This document shows, piece after piece, positions 55,267-63,113 of a stretch of 64,000 nucleotides of DNA. Made by a program: the position numbers and the translations under genes. A model generated the notes under the pieces. The model was not told the DNA's origin, did not search any database, and saw nothing but the letters and a program-made list of their open reading frames with translations. Origin of the DNA: Lentisphaerota bacterium (GTDB taxonomy: Bacteria; Verrucomicrobiota; Kiritimatiellia; UBA8416; JAIOPI01); NCBI GenBank assembly GCA_021413965.1, contig JAIOPI010000038.1, positions 27,484 to 91,483 of the forward strand, written 5' to 3'. Numbering within the stretch: position 1 is the first letter of the stretch; each line of letters begins with the position of its first letter.

Positions 55267-56174
55267 AAGAGCTCCTGACGGCGAGTCGGATGGCGGCCTT
55301 GCTGGCGTGTGTGCGGCGGCACTTCTACCGCTACGAGGTCGGGTTGAGGTCGCTGATGGACGCCGCCGCGTTGCGCTTCGGCTCCGCCTGGCACCGCGGC
55401 ATGGAAGCGCGTTGGCAGGGGGCGTCCATCGACGTCGCCTACACGGCCGCCCTGGGCGACGCCGAGAAGCTCGACGAGCTCGCCGTCGCCACGCTCTCCG
55501 GCCTCCTGGCTGGCTACTACGCCCGGTACGCGGAAGACCCGGTGAAGACCGTCCATCCGGAGACGGAGTTTCGCCACGGCATCGAGGGCAGCCGCACCTT
55601 TGACAGCGCCGGCAAGATCGATGGCCTCGGCGTGATGCACGACGGGCGCCTGGTCCTCATCGAGCACAAGACTTGCGGTGAGGACATCGCGCCGGACTCC
55701 GACTATTGGCTGCGCCTGCGCGCCAACCAGCAGGTTTTTCAGTACATAGACGCCGCGCGCCGCCTGGGCTGGGACATCGCCCTCGTCATCTACGACGTGA
55801 CGCGCAAGCCCGCCATCCGGCTCAAGCAGGGCGAGTCCTGTAAGCAGTTCGCCGAGCGCCTCGCCGCGGACTGCAAGGAACGTCCGGATTTCTACTTTGC
55901 CCGCCGCGAAGTTCCGATCCTCGAAGCCGATCTCGCGGAGTTCCAGGTCCAGCGCGCCGAACTCGGCAAGTTGATCCTCGCGCTCCGCCAGGCCGAGCGC
56001 CGCGTCCCGATCCGCCAGCAGGCCTGGCCGCGCAACGTCAGCAGCATGGGCTGCCGCAACTGTGAGTTTCAGGGTTTCTGTCTGCAAGGCGTGCAGGCGG
56101 ATGCGGAGCACGTGCCGGGCGGGTTCACGATTGGACCGACGCACGGCGAGTTGAACATGGAAGGAGCGCAGTAG
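55263..56174 (+). CDS. PD-(D/E)XK nuclease, Cas4/RecB-like
   Basis: A 303-residue nuclease of the RecB/Cas4 group. The active site is visible as DSAGKIDGLGVM (Asp) and LVLIEHKTCG (E-x-K) near residues 115-140. One early Cys (ALLACVRRHFYRYE, near 15) and three late ones (MGCRNCEFQGFC, near 265) are placed as in Cas4 and AddB proteins, which hold a 4Fe-4S cluster. Phages use such enzymes with a RecA-like or annealing protein for recombination and end processing. The next gene encodes a RecA-like ATPase, which supports this reading. It starts in an ATGA overlap with the HTH gene. Confidence 0.85.
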   Translation: MKELLTASRMAALLACVRRHFYRYEVGLRSLMDAAALRFGSAWHRGMEARWQGASIDVAYTAALGDAEKLDELAVATLSGLLAGYYARYAEDPVKTVHPETEFRHGIEGSRTFDSAGKIDGLGVMHDGRLVLIEHKTCGEDIAPDSDYWLRLRANQQVFQYIDAARRLGWDIALVIYDVTRKPAIRLKQGESCKQFAERLAADCKERPDFYFARREVPILEADLAEFQVQRAELGKLILALRQAERRVPIRQQAWPRNVSSMGCRNCEFQGFCLQGVQADAEHVPGGFTIGPTHGELNMEGAQ

Positions 56175-56175
56175 G

Positions 56176-57012
56176 ATGAACGCAGCCCCATCACGTCCGA
56201 AACTTCCGGCACCCCCGGCCCCGCCCGTACCGGCGCCGCGCGCCGGCGTGCGGTTCACGATCGTCCAGAGCGGGAGCGGCCACCGGCTCCTGGTCTATGG
56301 CCCCGGCGGCATCGGCAAGACCACGCTGGTCGCGCAGTTGCCGGGACCGGTCGCCGTCATCGACCTCGACGAATCGCTGCCGCGCCTGCGCGCGCAGCTT
56401 GAGGCCGCCGGCCGCCTGGCGAACATCCAGCCCGTCGACGGCGTGACGGACTGGGCCAGCCTGCGCGCGGTGCTGCAGGCCGACGGCTGGGACGGCATCA
56501 AGTCGATCGTGATCGACACGGCGACGAAGGCCGAGGAACTCGCGATCGCCCACACGCTGGAGACGGTCACCGCGGATGGCAAGCGCGTCACCAGCGTTGA
56601 AGGCTACGGCTTTGGCAAAGGCTACGGCTACGTCTTCGATACCTTCCTGCCGCTCCTGGGGGATCTGGACCGTCACGCCCGCGCGGGTCGCAACGTGGTC
56701 CTGGTCGCCCACGACTGCACCAGCAACGTGCCTAACCCGGCCGGCGAAGATTGGCTGCGCTACGAACCCCGCCTGCAGAGTCCGAACAGCGGCAAGGCTT
56801 CGATCCGCCTGCGCGCCCGCGAGTGGGCCGACCACGTCCTCTTCATCGGCTACGACGTGAGCGTGGGCAAGGACGGGAAGGGCAGGGGGGCGGGCACGCG
56901 CACGCTCTACACCTCCGAACTCCCGCACTGCATGGCCAAGTCCCGGACCACGCAGGAACAGATCCCAGTCGGCGACGACGGCGCAGCCCTCTGGGCGCAG
57001 GTGTTGCGGTAA
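56176..57012 (+). CDS. Phage RecA-like ATPase (Sak4-type)
   Basis: A 278-residue P-loop ATPase of the phage nucleotide-binding / Sak4 recombinase type. After a Pro-rich start, Walker A is LLVYGPGGIGKTTLVAQL (near residue 41), Walker B is GIKSIVIDTATKAEELAI (near 115), and VVLVAHD is the sensor strand. Known members assist single-strand annealing and strand exchange in phage recombination. It begins one base after the nuclease stop and precedes the putative ssDNA-binding protein, a common trio in phage genomes. A DNA-repair or origin-loading role is an alternative. Confidence 0.83.
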   Translation: MNAAPSRPKLPAPPAPPVPAPRAGVRFTIVQSGSGHRLLVYGPGGIGKTTLVAQLPGPVAVIDLDESLPRLRAQLEAAGRLANIQPVDGVTDWASLRAVLQADGWDGIKSIVIDTATKAEELAIAHTLETVTADGKRVTSVEGYGFGKGYGYVFDTFLPLLGDLDRHARAGRNVVLVAHDCTSNVPNPAGEDWLRYEPRLQSPNSGKASIRLRAREWADHVLFIGYDVSVGKDGKGRGAGTRTLYTSELPHCMAKSRTTQEQIPVGDDGAALWAQVLR

Positions 57013-57032
57013 ACCAGGAAAGGAAACGACAG

Positions 57033-57710
57033 ATGAGCGCAAGTGTGGAACCGGGGACCTACCCGGCAACGGTGAAGGCGGCGGTGATCTATGAGGCGCC
57101 GAGCGGCGCCGTGATGTGCCAGATGCAGATCGACGTGGACGGCGTCTTGCTGCGGGGCGGGATCTGCCTCATTCAGAAGGACGGCACGCTCTCCGAGCGC
57201 GGCTTCAAGGACGTGCAGGCCATCTTCGGCCTGTCCGGTCCCTGGGACTGGGCGCTCTGGGAGCGCGAGCCGGAGGAATGGGCGGGCGCCGACGTCCAGG
57301 TGGTGATCGAAACTGTGCAGGGCGACCGCGGCGAGTTCTCGAGCATCAAGTACGTCAACGTCCCCGGCTGCGGGGCGGCGCCCCTGGCCAAGGCCGACGC
57401 CAAGGCGCTGGCCGCCAAGTACGGCTCGAAGACGCGCGCGCTGTTCGGCGGCGTGCCGGCGGCGGCCAAGCCGCCCAACACGAAGGCCCCGCCGGTTCCG
57501 CCCCCGCCCGCGGCGGCGACCATCAATCCCTCCACCATGGAGGCGTGCTGGGCGCGCTTCTGCGAGGTCCACCAGGGCAAGACCGAGCTCGAACTCTACC
57601 CCCTGTGGGCGGCGGCCGTGCAGAAGCACTGCGGCAAAGGCCAGAACGAGGCCACGCCCGAGGACTGGGGCCGCTTCCTTACCGCCCACGACGACAACCT
57701 CCCGTACTGA
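57033..57710 (+). CDS. Putative phage ssDNA-binding protein (DUF669-like)
   Basis: A 225-residue protein. The first ~120 residues form a beta-rich domain that begins with GTYPATVKAAVIYEAPSGAV and includes VQVVIETVQGDRGEFSSIKY and VNVPG, much like DUF669-type proteins found beside Sak4 in phages, which bind single-stranded DNA. A Pro-rich linker (KPPNTKAPPVPPPPAA) leads to a small helical C-terminal domain (AACWARFCEVHQGKTELELY in part). AGGAAAGG before ATG 57,033 gives a good ribosome site. The ssDNA-binding function is by analogy and position. Confidence 0.6.
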   Translation: MSASVEPGTYPATVKAAVIYEAPSGAVMCQMQIDVDGVLLRGGICLIQKDGTLSERGFKDVQAIFGLSGPWDWALWEREPEEWAGADVQVVIETVQGDRGEFSSIKYVNVPGCGAAPLAKADAKALAAKYGSKTRALFGGVPAAAKPPNTKAPPVPPPPAAATINPSTMEACWARFCEVHQGKTELELYPLWAAAVQKHCGKGQNEATPEDWGRFLTAHDDNLPY

Positions 57711-57760
57711 GCAACCACCGCCACCGGGGGCCGCGCATCCGACCAACGCGGAGAATCACC

Positions 57761-58690
57761 ATGCAAGACATCCTCCTCGAAAGCATCCGCACCGACGAAG
57801 GCGTCCAGAGCCGGGCCGCCATCAACCGCGAGTACGTTACGGAACTGGCGGAACTGCTGACCGCCGGCAAGCGCCTGCCGCCGGTGGACGTCTACCGCGA
57901 CGGCAAGGAGATCTGGATGGCGGACGGGTTCCACCGCCTGCTCGCCCACCAGGAAGCCGGCAAGCGCAACATCCGCGCCAACGTCCACAAGGGCGGCCGG
58001 GCGGAAGCCGCCTGGCACTCGTGTGGGGCGAACAAGAATCATGGCTTACGGCGGACCAAGGATGACCTTTCCAAGGCCATCAAGATGGCCGTCGAATTGA
58101 GGCCTGCCGCGTCCACCACGCTGATCGCGGACCACATTGGATGCACCCATCCTCGGGTGCTTCAGGTTGTAAATATTTACAACCTGAAACGTCCCGACAA
58201 GGTCATTGGCAAGGACGGGAAGACCTACTCCTCACACCGGAAGACACCCATCCCGCCGTGGGAAGCACAGGCGCAGGACGAGTCCGCCAACCAAGGCGCC
58301 CCGCCACCCCCTCCGCCGCCCCCGCCCCCTCCACCACCGGCGCCCCGCGTGGACGAGGTCGGCAAGCCGATCCCGGACCACCTGGAACCCCTCTGGGACC
58401 GGGCCACCGCCGCCCTCGATGAAATCGCCGCCGACCTGAGCCGCATCCGCCGGCTCGTCCAGCAGGATGCCGAGGCCAGTGAGCACGTCATTCTCGACGG
58501 CAACCACCAGGCCATCACGGCCGCTCTGCAAACGGCGCTCTCCGCCATCAAGGCCAACCTCCCGCACGCCGTCTGTCCCTACTGCCGCGGCCAGGCCCCC
58601 ATGCAGGAGGGCTGCCGCGCCTGTCTGCACACCGGCCTCATCGGCCAGTTCCGCTGGAATAACGCCATCCCGAACCAGATGAAGACATGA
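57761..58690 (+). CDS. ParB-like nuclease-domain protein with Pro-rich linker
   Basis: A 309-residue protein. The N-terminal ParB/Srx-like domain (residues 1-95) has ADGFHRLLAHQEAG and the EAAWHSCGANKNHGLRRT motif seen in phage ParB-like proteins, where the domain hydrolyses CTP or cuts DNA. A helical DNA-binding part follows (LIADHIGCTHPRVLQVVNIY). Then come 13 consecutive prolines (near residue 185), a coiled-coil (DEIAADLSRIRRLVQQDAEA) and a C-terminal zinc-ribbon-like CPYCRGQAPMQEGCRACLHTG. A perfect 28-bp DNA palindrome is embedded in the coding sequence at 58,161-58,188. Role in partition, replication or regulation is open. It overlaps the helicase gene by 4 bp. Confidence 0.75.
   Translation: MQDILLESIRTDEGVQSRAAINREYVTELAELLTAGKRLPPVDVYRDGKEIWMADGFHRLLAHQEAGKRNIRANVHKGGRAEAAWHSCGANKNHGLRRTKDDLSKAIKMAVELRPAASTTLIADHIGCTHPRVLQVVNIYNLKRPDKVIGKDGKTYSSHRKTPIPPWEAQAQDESANQGAPPPPPPPPPPPPPAPRVDEVGKPIPDHLEPLWDRATAALDEIAADLSRIRRLVQQDAEASEHVILDGNHQAITAALQTALSAIKANLPHAVCPYCRGQAPMQEGCRACLHTGLIGQFRWNNAIPNQMKT
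58143..58188. promoter_or_regulatory. Hairpin plus perfect 28-bp palindrome inside a gene
   Basis: A hairpin GCACCC-ATCCTC-GGGTGC (58,143-58,160) is joined directly to a perfect palindrome at 58,161-58,188, whose left half is TTCAGGTTGTAAAT. The centre (GTAAATATTTAC) is AT-rich in a 66%-GC-like region. The segment encodes LQVVNIYNLK within the ParB-like protein. It could be the binding site of that protein or of another element regulator. Confidence 0.8.
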
Positions 58691-60342
58691 AACTGCGCTC
58701 CTACCAACACGCCGCCGTCCGGGCCATCGAGGCCGAATGGCGCGACCACCGCAGCACGCTGCTGATCCTCCCAACCGGGTGCGGGAAAACCCTCGTCTTC
58801 TCAGAAATCATCCGACGCGCTTTCCCGCGCCGCGCCCTGGTGCTTGCCCACCGGGAGGAACTGGTGTTCCAGGCCCGCGAGAAGGTCGAAACCATGACCG
58901 GCTGGCGCGTGGACATCGAGATGGGGGAGAGCCGCGCAGAGATGGCTTGCATGTTCGGTGGCCCCCGCGTCGTCGTGTCCACCGTCCAGACCCAGGCCTC
59001 GGGCGGGGACGGGGGCGGCCGCATGACCCGCTTCGACCCCCGCCTCTTCGGTGTGGTGGTCGTGGACGAAGGCCACCATAGTACCAGCGCCACCTACCGC
59101 CGCGTCCTGGACTGGTACACCGGCGGCAACCCGGATCTGCGCGTGGTCGGCGTCACGGCCACCCCCGACCGCGCCGACGAGGAGGCCCTCGGCCAGGTCT
59201 ACGAGACCGTGGCCTATGACTACGAGATCGCCGACGCCATCCAGGACGGCTGGCTCGTGCCGATCACCCAGCAGATGGTCCATGTCGAGGGACTCGACTT
59301 CTCCAGCTGCCGCTCAAACCACGGCGACCTCAACGGCGGGGACCTCGCCAAGGTCATGGAGTACGAGGAGAACCTTCACCGCGTGGTGTCCCCCGCGATC
59401 GAGATCGCCGGCGACCGCCGCACGCTCGTCTTTGCCGCTTCAGTGGCCCACGCCGAGCGCATGGCCGAGATGTTCAACCGTCACCGCCCCGACATGGCCG
59501 CGTGGGTCTGCGGCAAGACGCCACGCGACGACCGCCGCAAGACGCTCGCGGCCTTCGCCGCCGGCCGCGTGCAGGTCGTCTGCAACTGCGGCGTCCTCAC
59601 CGAGGGTTTTGACAACCCCGGCGTCGAAGTCGTCATCATGGCCCGCCCGACCAAGTCCCGCAGCCTCTACGCCCAGATGGCCGGCCGCGCCACCCGGCCG
59701 GCCGACGCCATTGCGCACGACCTTAACGACCACGAATCACCCGAGGCCCGCCGCGCGCTCATCGAGGCCAGCTCAAAACCCTCGTGCCTCATCGTCGATT
59801 TCGTGGGCAACTCCGGCAAACACAAGCTCTGCACCTCCCTGGACATCCTCGGCGGCAAGGTCAGCGAACAGACCCGCCAGCTCGCGCTCAAGCGCCTGCA
59901 GACCGGCGGCCCGGTCCGCGTCGACGAAGCCCTCCTTGCCGCCGCCGCCCAAGAGGAAGAAGAACGCCAGCGCCAGGCCGCCCGGCGCGCCCGCCTGACC
60001 GCGCGCGCCAGCTGGACCGCGCAGACCGTCAACCCGTTCGACACCCTCGACCTGCAGCCCGTCGCCCAGCGTGGCTGGGATCGCGGCAAGCGGCTGACCG
60101 ACAAGCAGGCGGCCCTCCTGCGCAAGCAGGGGATCGACCCCGACGCCGTGCCTTACCACCACGCCCGGCAACTGCTCAACGAACTCTTTCGCCGCTGGGA
60201 CGAAGGGCTCTGTACCTTCGGCCAGGCCAAGATCCTGCGCAAGCGCGGCCTGCCCACCAACATCACGCGCGAGGAAGCCACCAAGCAGATCGACGCCATT
60301 GCCGCCCGCGAGGGCTGGAAGAAGCCGGAGGTGGCCGCGTGA
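58687..60342 (+). CDS. SF2 DEAD/DEAH-type helicase
   Basis: A 551-residue superfamily 2 helicase. It starts with the Q-motif-like LRSYQHAAVRAIEAEW. Motif I is LPTGCGKTLVFSEII (near residue 31), Ia is LVLAHREELV, II is VVVDEGHHSTSATYRR (DEGH), III is GVTATPDRADEEAL, V is CNCGVLTEGFDNPGVEVVIM and VI is MAGRATRP. The set resembles phage helicases of the RadD/UvsW-like kind that unwind at replication or recombination forks. A C-terminal region (residues ~420-551) has helical repeats ending in TKQIDAIAAREGW. It overlaps both neighbours by 4 bp. Confidence 0.92.
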   Translation: MKLRSYQHAAVRAIEAEWRDHRSTLLILPTGCGKTLVFSEIIRRAFPRRALVLAHREELVFQAREKVETMTGWRVDIEMGESRAEMACMFGGPRVVVSTVQTQASGGDGGGRMTRFDPRLFGVVVVDEGHHSTSATYRRVLDWYTGGNPDLRVVGVTATPDRADEEALGQVYETVAYDYEIADAIQDGWLVPITQQMVHVEGLDFSSCRSNHGDLNGGDLAKVMEYEENLHRVVSPAIEIAGDRRTLVFAASVAHAERMAEMFNRHRPDMAAWVCGKTPRDDRRKTLAAFAAGRVQVVCNCGVLTEGFDNPGVEVVIMARPTKSRSLYAQMAGRATRPADAIAHDLNDHESPEARRALIEASSKPSCLIVDFVGNSGKHKLCTSLDILGGKVSEQTRQLALKRLQTGGPVRVDEALLAAAAQEEEERQRQAARRARLTARASWTAQTVNPFDTLDLQPVAQRGWDRGKRLTDKQAALLRKQGIDPDAVPYHHARQLLNELFRRWDEGLCTFGQAKILRKRGLPTNITREEATKQIDAIAAREGWKKPEVAA

Positions 60343-60680
60343 TCCTGGACTCACGGTTACTCAGCCTGTTGCGACTGGGGCTGTGTCCTGGCGCCGCCGA
60401 TGGCGAATGGCGCAACGCCGCCACGGCATTCTTCAAAAGCCTCAGAAAGGCCGGCGTCACACCCGACCAGTTCACGGCACCCGTTGTTGTCACGCGCACG
60501 GTTCACGCAGCGCCCAGGCGGGAATGGTCCCGCTTTCGTTTCGGGAAGTACAAGGGACAGCCCCTCAACAACGCCCCCATTGACTACTTGCAGTGGATTC
60601 TCGCCAACTGTGAGGGCCTGTCAGCGTACCTGCGCGCCGAGATCAGCGCGTGCATCCAGTGCAAGAGGGGGCGTGCATGA
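60339..60680 (+). CDS. DUF3820 small protein
   Basis: A 113-residue protein with a GTG start in a GTGA overlap with the helicase. The C-terminal half holds the DUF3820 signature FRFGKYKGQPLNNAPIDYLQ followed by WILAN. This domain is found as a fused tail on exonucleases and helicases and as a small protein in phages, and has been annotated as a putative virulence factor without proof. The first ~60 residues are helical (EWRNAATAFFKSLRKAGVTP). It probably assists nucleic-acid processing. It is too short to be noticed in most gene calls because of its GTG start. Confidence 0.75.
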   Translation: MILDSRLLSLLRLGLCPGAADGEWRNAATAFFKSLRKAGVTPDQFTAPVVVTRTVHAAPRREWSRFRFGKYKGQPLNNAPIDYLQWILANCEGLSAYLRAEISACIQCKRGRA

Positions 60681-61480
60681 ACTGGCTCCGCGTCTCCCCC
60701 AAACGCCCCTGTGCCATCTGCGCCAAGTCGGACTGGTGTGGCTTCACCGACAGCGGCCTCGCCTGCTGCATGCGCGTGCCCTCCGACCGGCCCACCGCCA
60801 ACGGCGGTTGGCTGCACGGTGCCCGTCAAACGCACGAGACGCCCCCTCCCGCGCGCCGCCCCCAAATGCCATACGAAGACCCCACCTTCGACGCCACGCT
60901 GTGGTGGGAGGCCGCCAGGCACGTTGCGCGCCCCCACAAACTCACCGCCTGGGCCTGCGCCCTCGGACTCCCCGCCTCATCCATCGACTTCATGGGTGCC
61001 TGCACCGCCGCCCGCATGCTCTGCTTCCCCATGTACGACGGCCACGGCGCCATCTGCGGCATCCGCACCCGTGACCACGCCGGTAACAAACGCGCGATCA
61101 CAGGCTCCCGCGGCGGCGTGTTCCTCGCCACCGTCCTCACCCCCGAACTCGACGCCCTCATTTGTGAGGGCCCCACGGACGCCGCGGCCGCCCTCGCGCT
61201 CGGCTTCGAGCCGATCGGCCGCCCGTCCTGCGCCGGCTGCGAGCGTCACGTCGTCGATACCTGCCGCCGCCTTGGCTACGCCCGCGTCACCCTCTGCGCC
61301 GACGCCGACGGCCCGGGCGTCGCCGGCGCCGAGCGCCTCGCCCAGATACTTCGCGCCGCCCGCATCGCCACCCGCACCGTCGCCCCTCTCGGGCACAAGG
61401 ATCTGCGCGACTGGTGGCGCGCCGGCGCGCGCCGCGAACACATCGACACCGCCTGGTCACAAGCAGAATGGAGGCACTGA
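60677..61480 (+). CDS. Toprim-domain primase-like protein
   Basis: A 267-residue primase-like protein. The N-terminal zinc motif (RPCAICAKSDWCGFTDSGLA, then CCMR) fits the CHC2-like or bacteriophage P4 type finger. The Toprim domain begins near residue 150: the acidic site is DALICEGPTDAAAAL, and the second pair is VTLCADADGPGVAGAERLAQ (DxD). Toprim primases make RNA primers at the origin or on the lagging strand. No helicase domain is fused; the SF2 helicase upstream is a possible partner. It overlaps the DUF3820 gene by 4 bp. Confidence 0.85.
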   Translation: MNWLRVSPKRPCAICAKSDWCGFTDSGLACCMRVPSDRPTANGGWLHGARQTHETPPPARRPQMPYEDPTFDATLWWEAARHVARPHKLTAWACALGLPASSIDFMGACTAARMLCFPMYDGHGAICGIRTRDHAGNKRAITGSRGGVFLATVLTPELDALICEGPTDAAAALALGFEPIGRPSCAGCERHVVDTCRRLGYARVTLCADADGPGVAGAERLAQILRAARIATRTVAPLGHKDLRDWWRAGARREHIDTAWSQAEWRH

Positions 61481-61486
61481 GACACC

Positions 61487-61837
61487 ATGAAACCACCGTC
61501 CTTTCCGTTCTACGTGAACAACTGGCTGGCCTCAGAGCGCGTCACCATGATGGAGCCCGAGCAGGTTGGCGCCTTCATCCTGCTGCTCTGCTACCAGTGG
61601 AACAGCGACAGCCAGTCGATCCCCAACGACGACGCCACCCTGGCCAGACTCTCCCGGCTGAATGCCCGCTGGGAAACATACGGCCCGGCGGTCAAAGCCT
61701 GCTTCAACGTCGTCGACGGCAATCGCCTCCGCAACGAACGACTCCATCATTGCTGGGTCGAAGCCCACAAATTCCGGGAGCAACAGCGCCTCAAGGGGCT
61801 CAAGAGCGGGTGCGCGCGGAGGGCCACTTCGCGCTGA
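61487..61837 (+). CDS. DUF1376 protein, possibly frameshifted at the end
   Basis: A 116-residue protein with the DUF1376 N-terminus (PSFPFYVNNWLASERVTMME, then PEQVGAFILLLCYQWNSDSQ). This domain occurs in phage replication regions, often on DnaD/DnaT-like initiators, and may bind replication proteins. The open frame stops at 61,837 in the sequence KSGCARRATSR. In the next frame the reading goes on as VRAEGHFALNRGSTVVQPVL and NPEIEIEFED to a stop at 61,902, which looks like a normal phage-protein tail. Either a frameshift near 61,810 or programmed slippage is possible, but a natural short form cannot be excluded. Confidence 0.7.
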   Translation: MKPPSFPFYVNNWLASERVTMMEPEQVGAFILLLCYQWNSDSQSIPNDDATLARLSRLNARWETYGPAVKACFNVVDGNRLRNERLHHCWVEAHKFREQQRLKGLKSGCARRATSR

Positions 61838-61844
61838 ACCGCGG

Positions 61845-61875
61845 TTCAACCGTGGTTCAACCAGTGTTGAACCCT
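61845..61875. repeat. GGTTCAACC direct and inverted repeats
   Basis: GGTTCAACC occurs twice, two bases apart, followed after three bases by the inverted form GTTGAACC. The cluster lies beyond the DUF1376 stop and could form a hairpin or a protein-binding site. It may also be part of a low-complexity tail of the shifted frame. Confidence 0.5.
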
Positions 61876-61925
61876 GAGATTGAGATTGAATTTGAGGATT
61901 AGTCAGGGGGTTGGGCAAAACCCAA

Positions 61926-61972
61926 TTAGACGGATAAGAGGATTAGAGGCTTAGCCGGCTTAGAGGCTTAGA
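61926..61972. repeat. Degenerate 8-9-bp tandem repeat (TTAG units)
   Basis: TTAG-type units begin at 61,926, 61,935 (as ATAAG), 61,943, 61,951, 61,960 and 61,968, with steps of 8-9 bp. The commonest unit is GGCTTAGA. They sit directly before the VRR-NUC gene and look like slippage-derived minisatellite DNA. Confidence 0.55.
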
Positions 61973-61977
61973 GCAAC

Positions 61978-62436
61978 ATGAGGATCGAACAGCTGCCCGC
62001 CAACATCCAGGAGCAGGTCAGGGCCAAACTTGCCGCCGAGGAAGCGGCCCGCCGGCCCGCCGTGCCGACTGCCTCGGGGCCGGCGGAGCCCGAGGCCAAG
62101 CTGCAGGCGGCGGCTGAGCGCTACCTGCAGGCGAGGGGATACGCCCGCCGCGCGCCCAAGGCCATCCAGCGCCACGCCCGCGGGCGCTGGTTCATCCACC
62201 TGACGGATACCGAGCGCAACCCGATCCTCCTCGACCTGCTCATCCTGGACAGCCGCCGCGGTGCCTACCTGGAACTGGAACTCAAGACCGCCACCGGCGA
62301 GCTCACCCCGGACCAGTGCGCCCTCGTCCTGCGGGGGGAGGGGAAGCTCTGCCGTTCGATCGATGACGTTCGCCGCGCAGTCGAAACCTGGGAAGAAGGA
62401 GAAGGCCATGAAATGTCACAAATGTCCGCACGCTGA
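61978..62436 (+). CDS. VRR-NUC domain nuclease
   Basis: A 152-residue VRR-NUC family nuclease, a compact PD-(D/E)XK type found alone in phages and as the C-terminal domain of FAN1. The active-site strands read PILLDLLILDSRRGAYLELE followed by LKTATGELTPDQ, with D, E and K in the right order. An N-terminal helical region (QEQVRAKLAAEEAARRP) precedes it. It would cut branched or flap DNA, perhaps Holliday junctions at the end of replication. ATG 61,978 follows the TTAG repeats. Its end overlaps the next gene by 29 bp. Confidence 0.83.
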   Translation: MRIEQLPANIQEQVRAKLAAEEAARRPAVPTASGPAEPEAKLQAAAERYLQARGYARRAPKAIQRHARGRWFIHLTDTERNPILLDLLILDSRRGAYLELELKTATGELTPDQCALVLRGEGKLCRSIDDVRRAVETWEEGEGHEMSQMSAR

Positions 62437-62851
62437 GGCCGTGGCCGCTGGGAAGTACCGCGAGGTGCCGTTCGAGCAGACGCCCTGCGCCACCTGCAAA
62501 CTGGCTCAGTCGTCCGTCGGCACGAAGGCGTACGATCCGGCAAAGGAGTTGGCGCCGGACGCCCTGCCCGAGCCCCCTTCGGTTTGGGAGGATCTGGTGT
62601 TGCCCCTCACGGTCATGGCAGAAGTCGTCCGGATCCTGCTCGCGCTCCCGCAGCCCCTGCGCGACACGGTCTGCCTGCGCTACTGCCGAAAATCCTACAA
62701 AGCCATCGCCGCCCGCATGAACACCACCCCCGACCTGGCCGAGAAGCGTCACAAGCGCGCCATGGCGAAGTACCCGGCGCTCAAAGCGCTCTTCCCGGTC
62801 AAGGTCTCCAAGCAATCTCGCCGCCGCCCACGGAAGCGCGCGAACCCTTGA
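62408..62851 (+). CDS. Zn-finger and sigma-like HTH phage protein
   Basis: A 147-residue protein. The first ~35 residues have two CxxC pairs (MKCHKCPH and TPCATCKL), consistent with a zinc ribbon. The C-terminal half (RDTVCLRYCRKSYKAIAARM, then NTTPDLAEKRHKRAMAKYPA) resembles a sigma-70 region 4 HTH, as in late-gene activators of phages. The basic tail (SKQSRRRPRKRAN) should bind nucleic acid. It is the last gene of the overlapping set, where phages often encode the switch to late transcription. Function is inferred. Confidence 0.7.
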   Translation: MKCHKCPHAEAVAAGKYREVPFEQTPCATCKLAQSSVGTKAYDPAKELAPDALPEPPSVWEDLVLPLTVMAEVVRILLALPQPLRDTVCLRYCRKSYKAIAARMNTTPDLAEKRHKRAMAKYPALKALFPVKVSKQSRRRPRKRANP

Positions 62852-62876
62852 CACCACACCCGCCGAGGCGTATCCA
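62848..62876 (+). promoter_or_regulatory. Weak candidate promoter after the early operon
   Basis: TTGACA (perfect -35, 62,848-62,853) is followed after 17 bp by TATCCA (62,871-62,876). The -10 box is only half-matched. It could drive the isolated gene that starts at 63,114. Confidence 0.3.
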
Positions 62877-62979
62877 GACCATAGCGAAGCAGGGCGTTCG
62901 GGCTTGCGGACAACCGAGGCCTCATCCCCATAACCCTGCTGACAGTCTGACGCAGATCACGGTACGTTCGATGCCATGC

Positions 62980-63091
62980 TATGCGTGAGACGTAAGACGT
63001 AAGGTGCTGAACTGCGACACTTGGATTGTCGGCCTACACGCCTGACACGCCGCTGTGGCTTTGCTATGCGTGAGGCGAATAGCATATTCGC
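62980..63091. promoter_or_regulatory. Direct repeat and GCGAATA palindrome before the last gene
   Basis: TGCTATGCGTGAG occurs twice (from about 62,979 and 63,062), some 83 bp apart. The second copy runs into a perfect inverted repeat GCGAATA-GCA-TATTCGC (63,075-63,091), which ends 22 bp before ATG 63,114. ACGTAAG is also repeated near 62,992. The pattern suggests an operator region. Confidence 0.5.
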
Positions 63092-63113
63092 TGAAACAAG
63101 AGGGGAAGGATGC

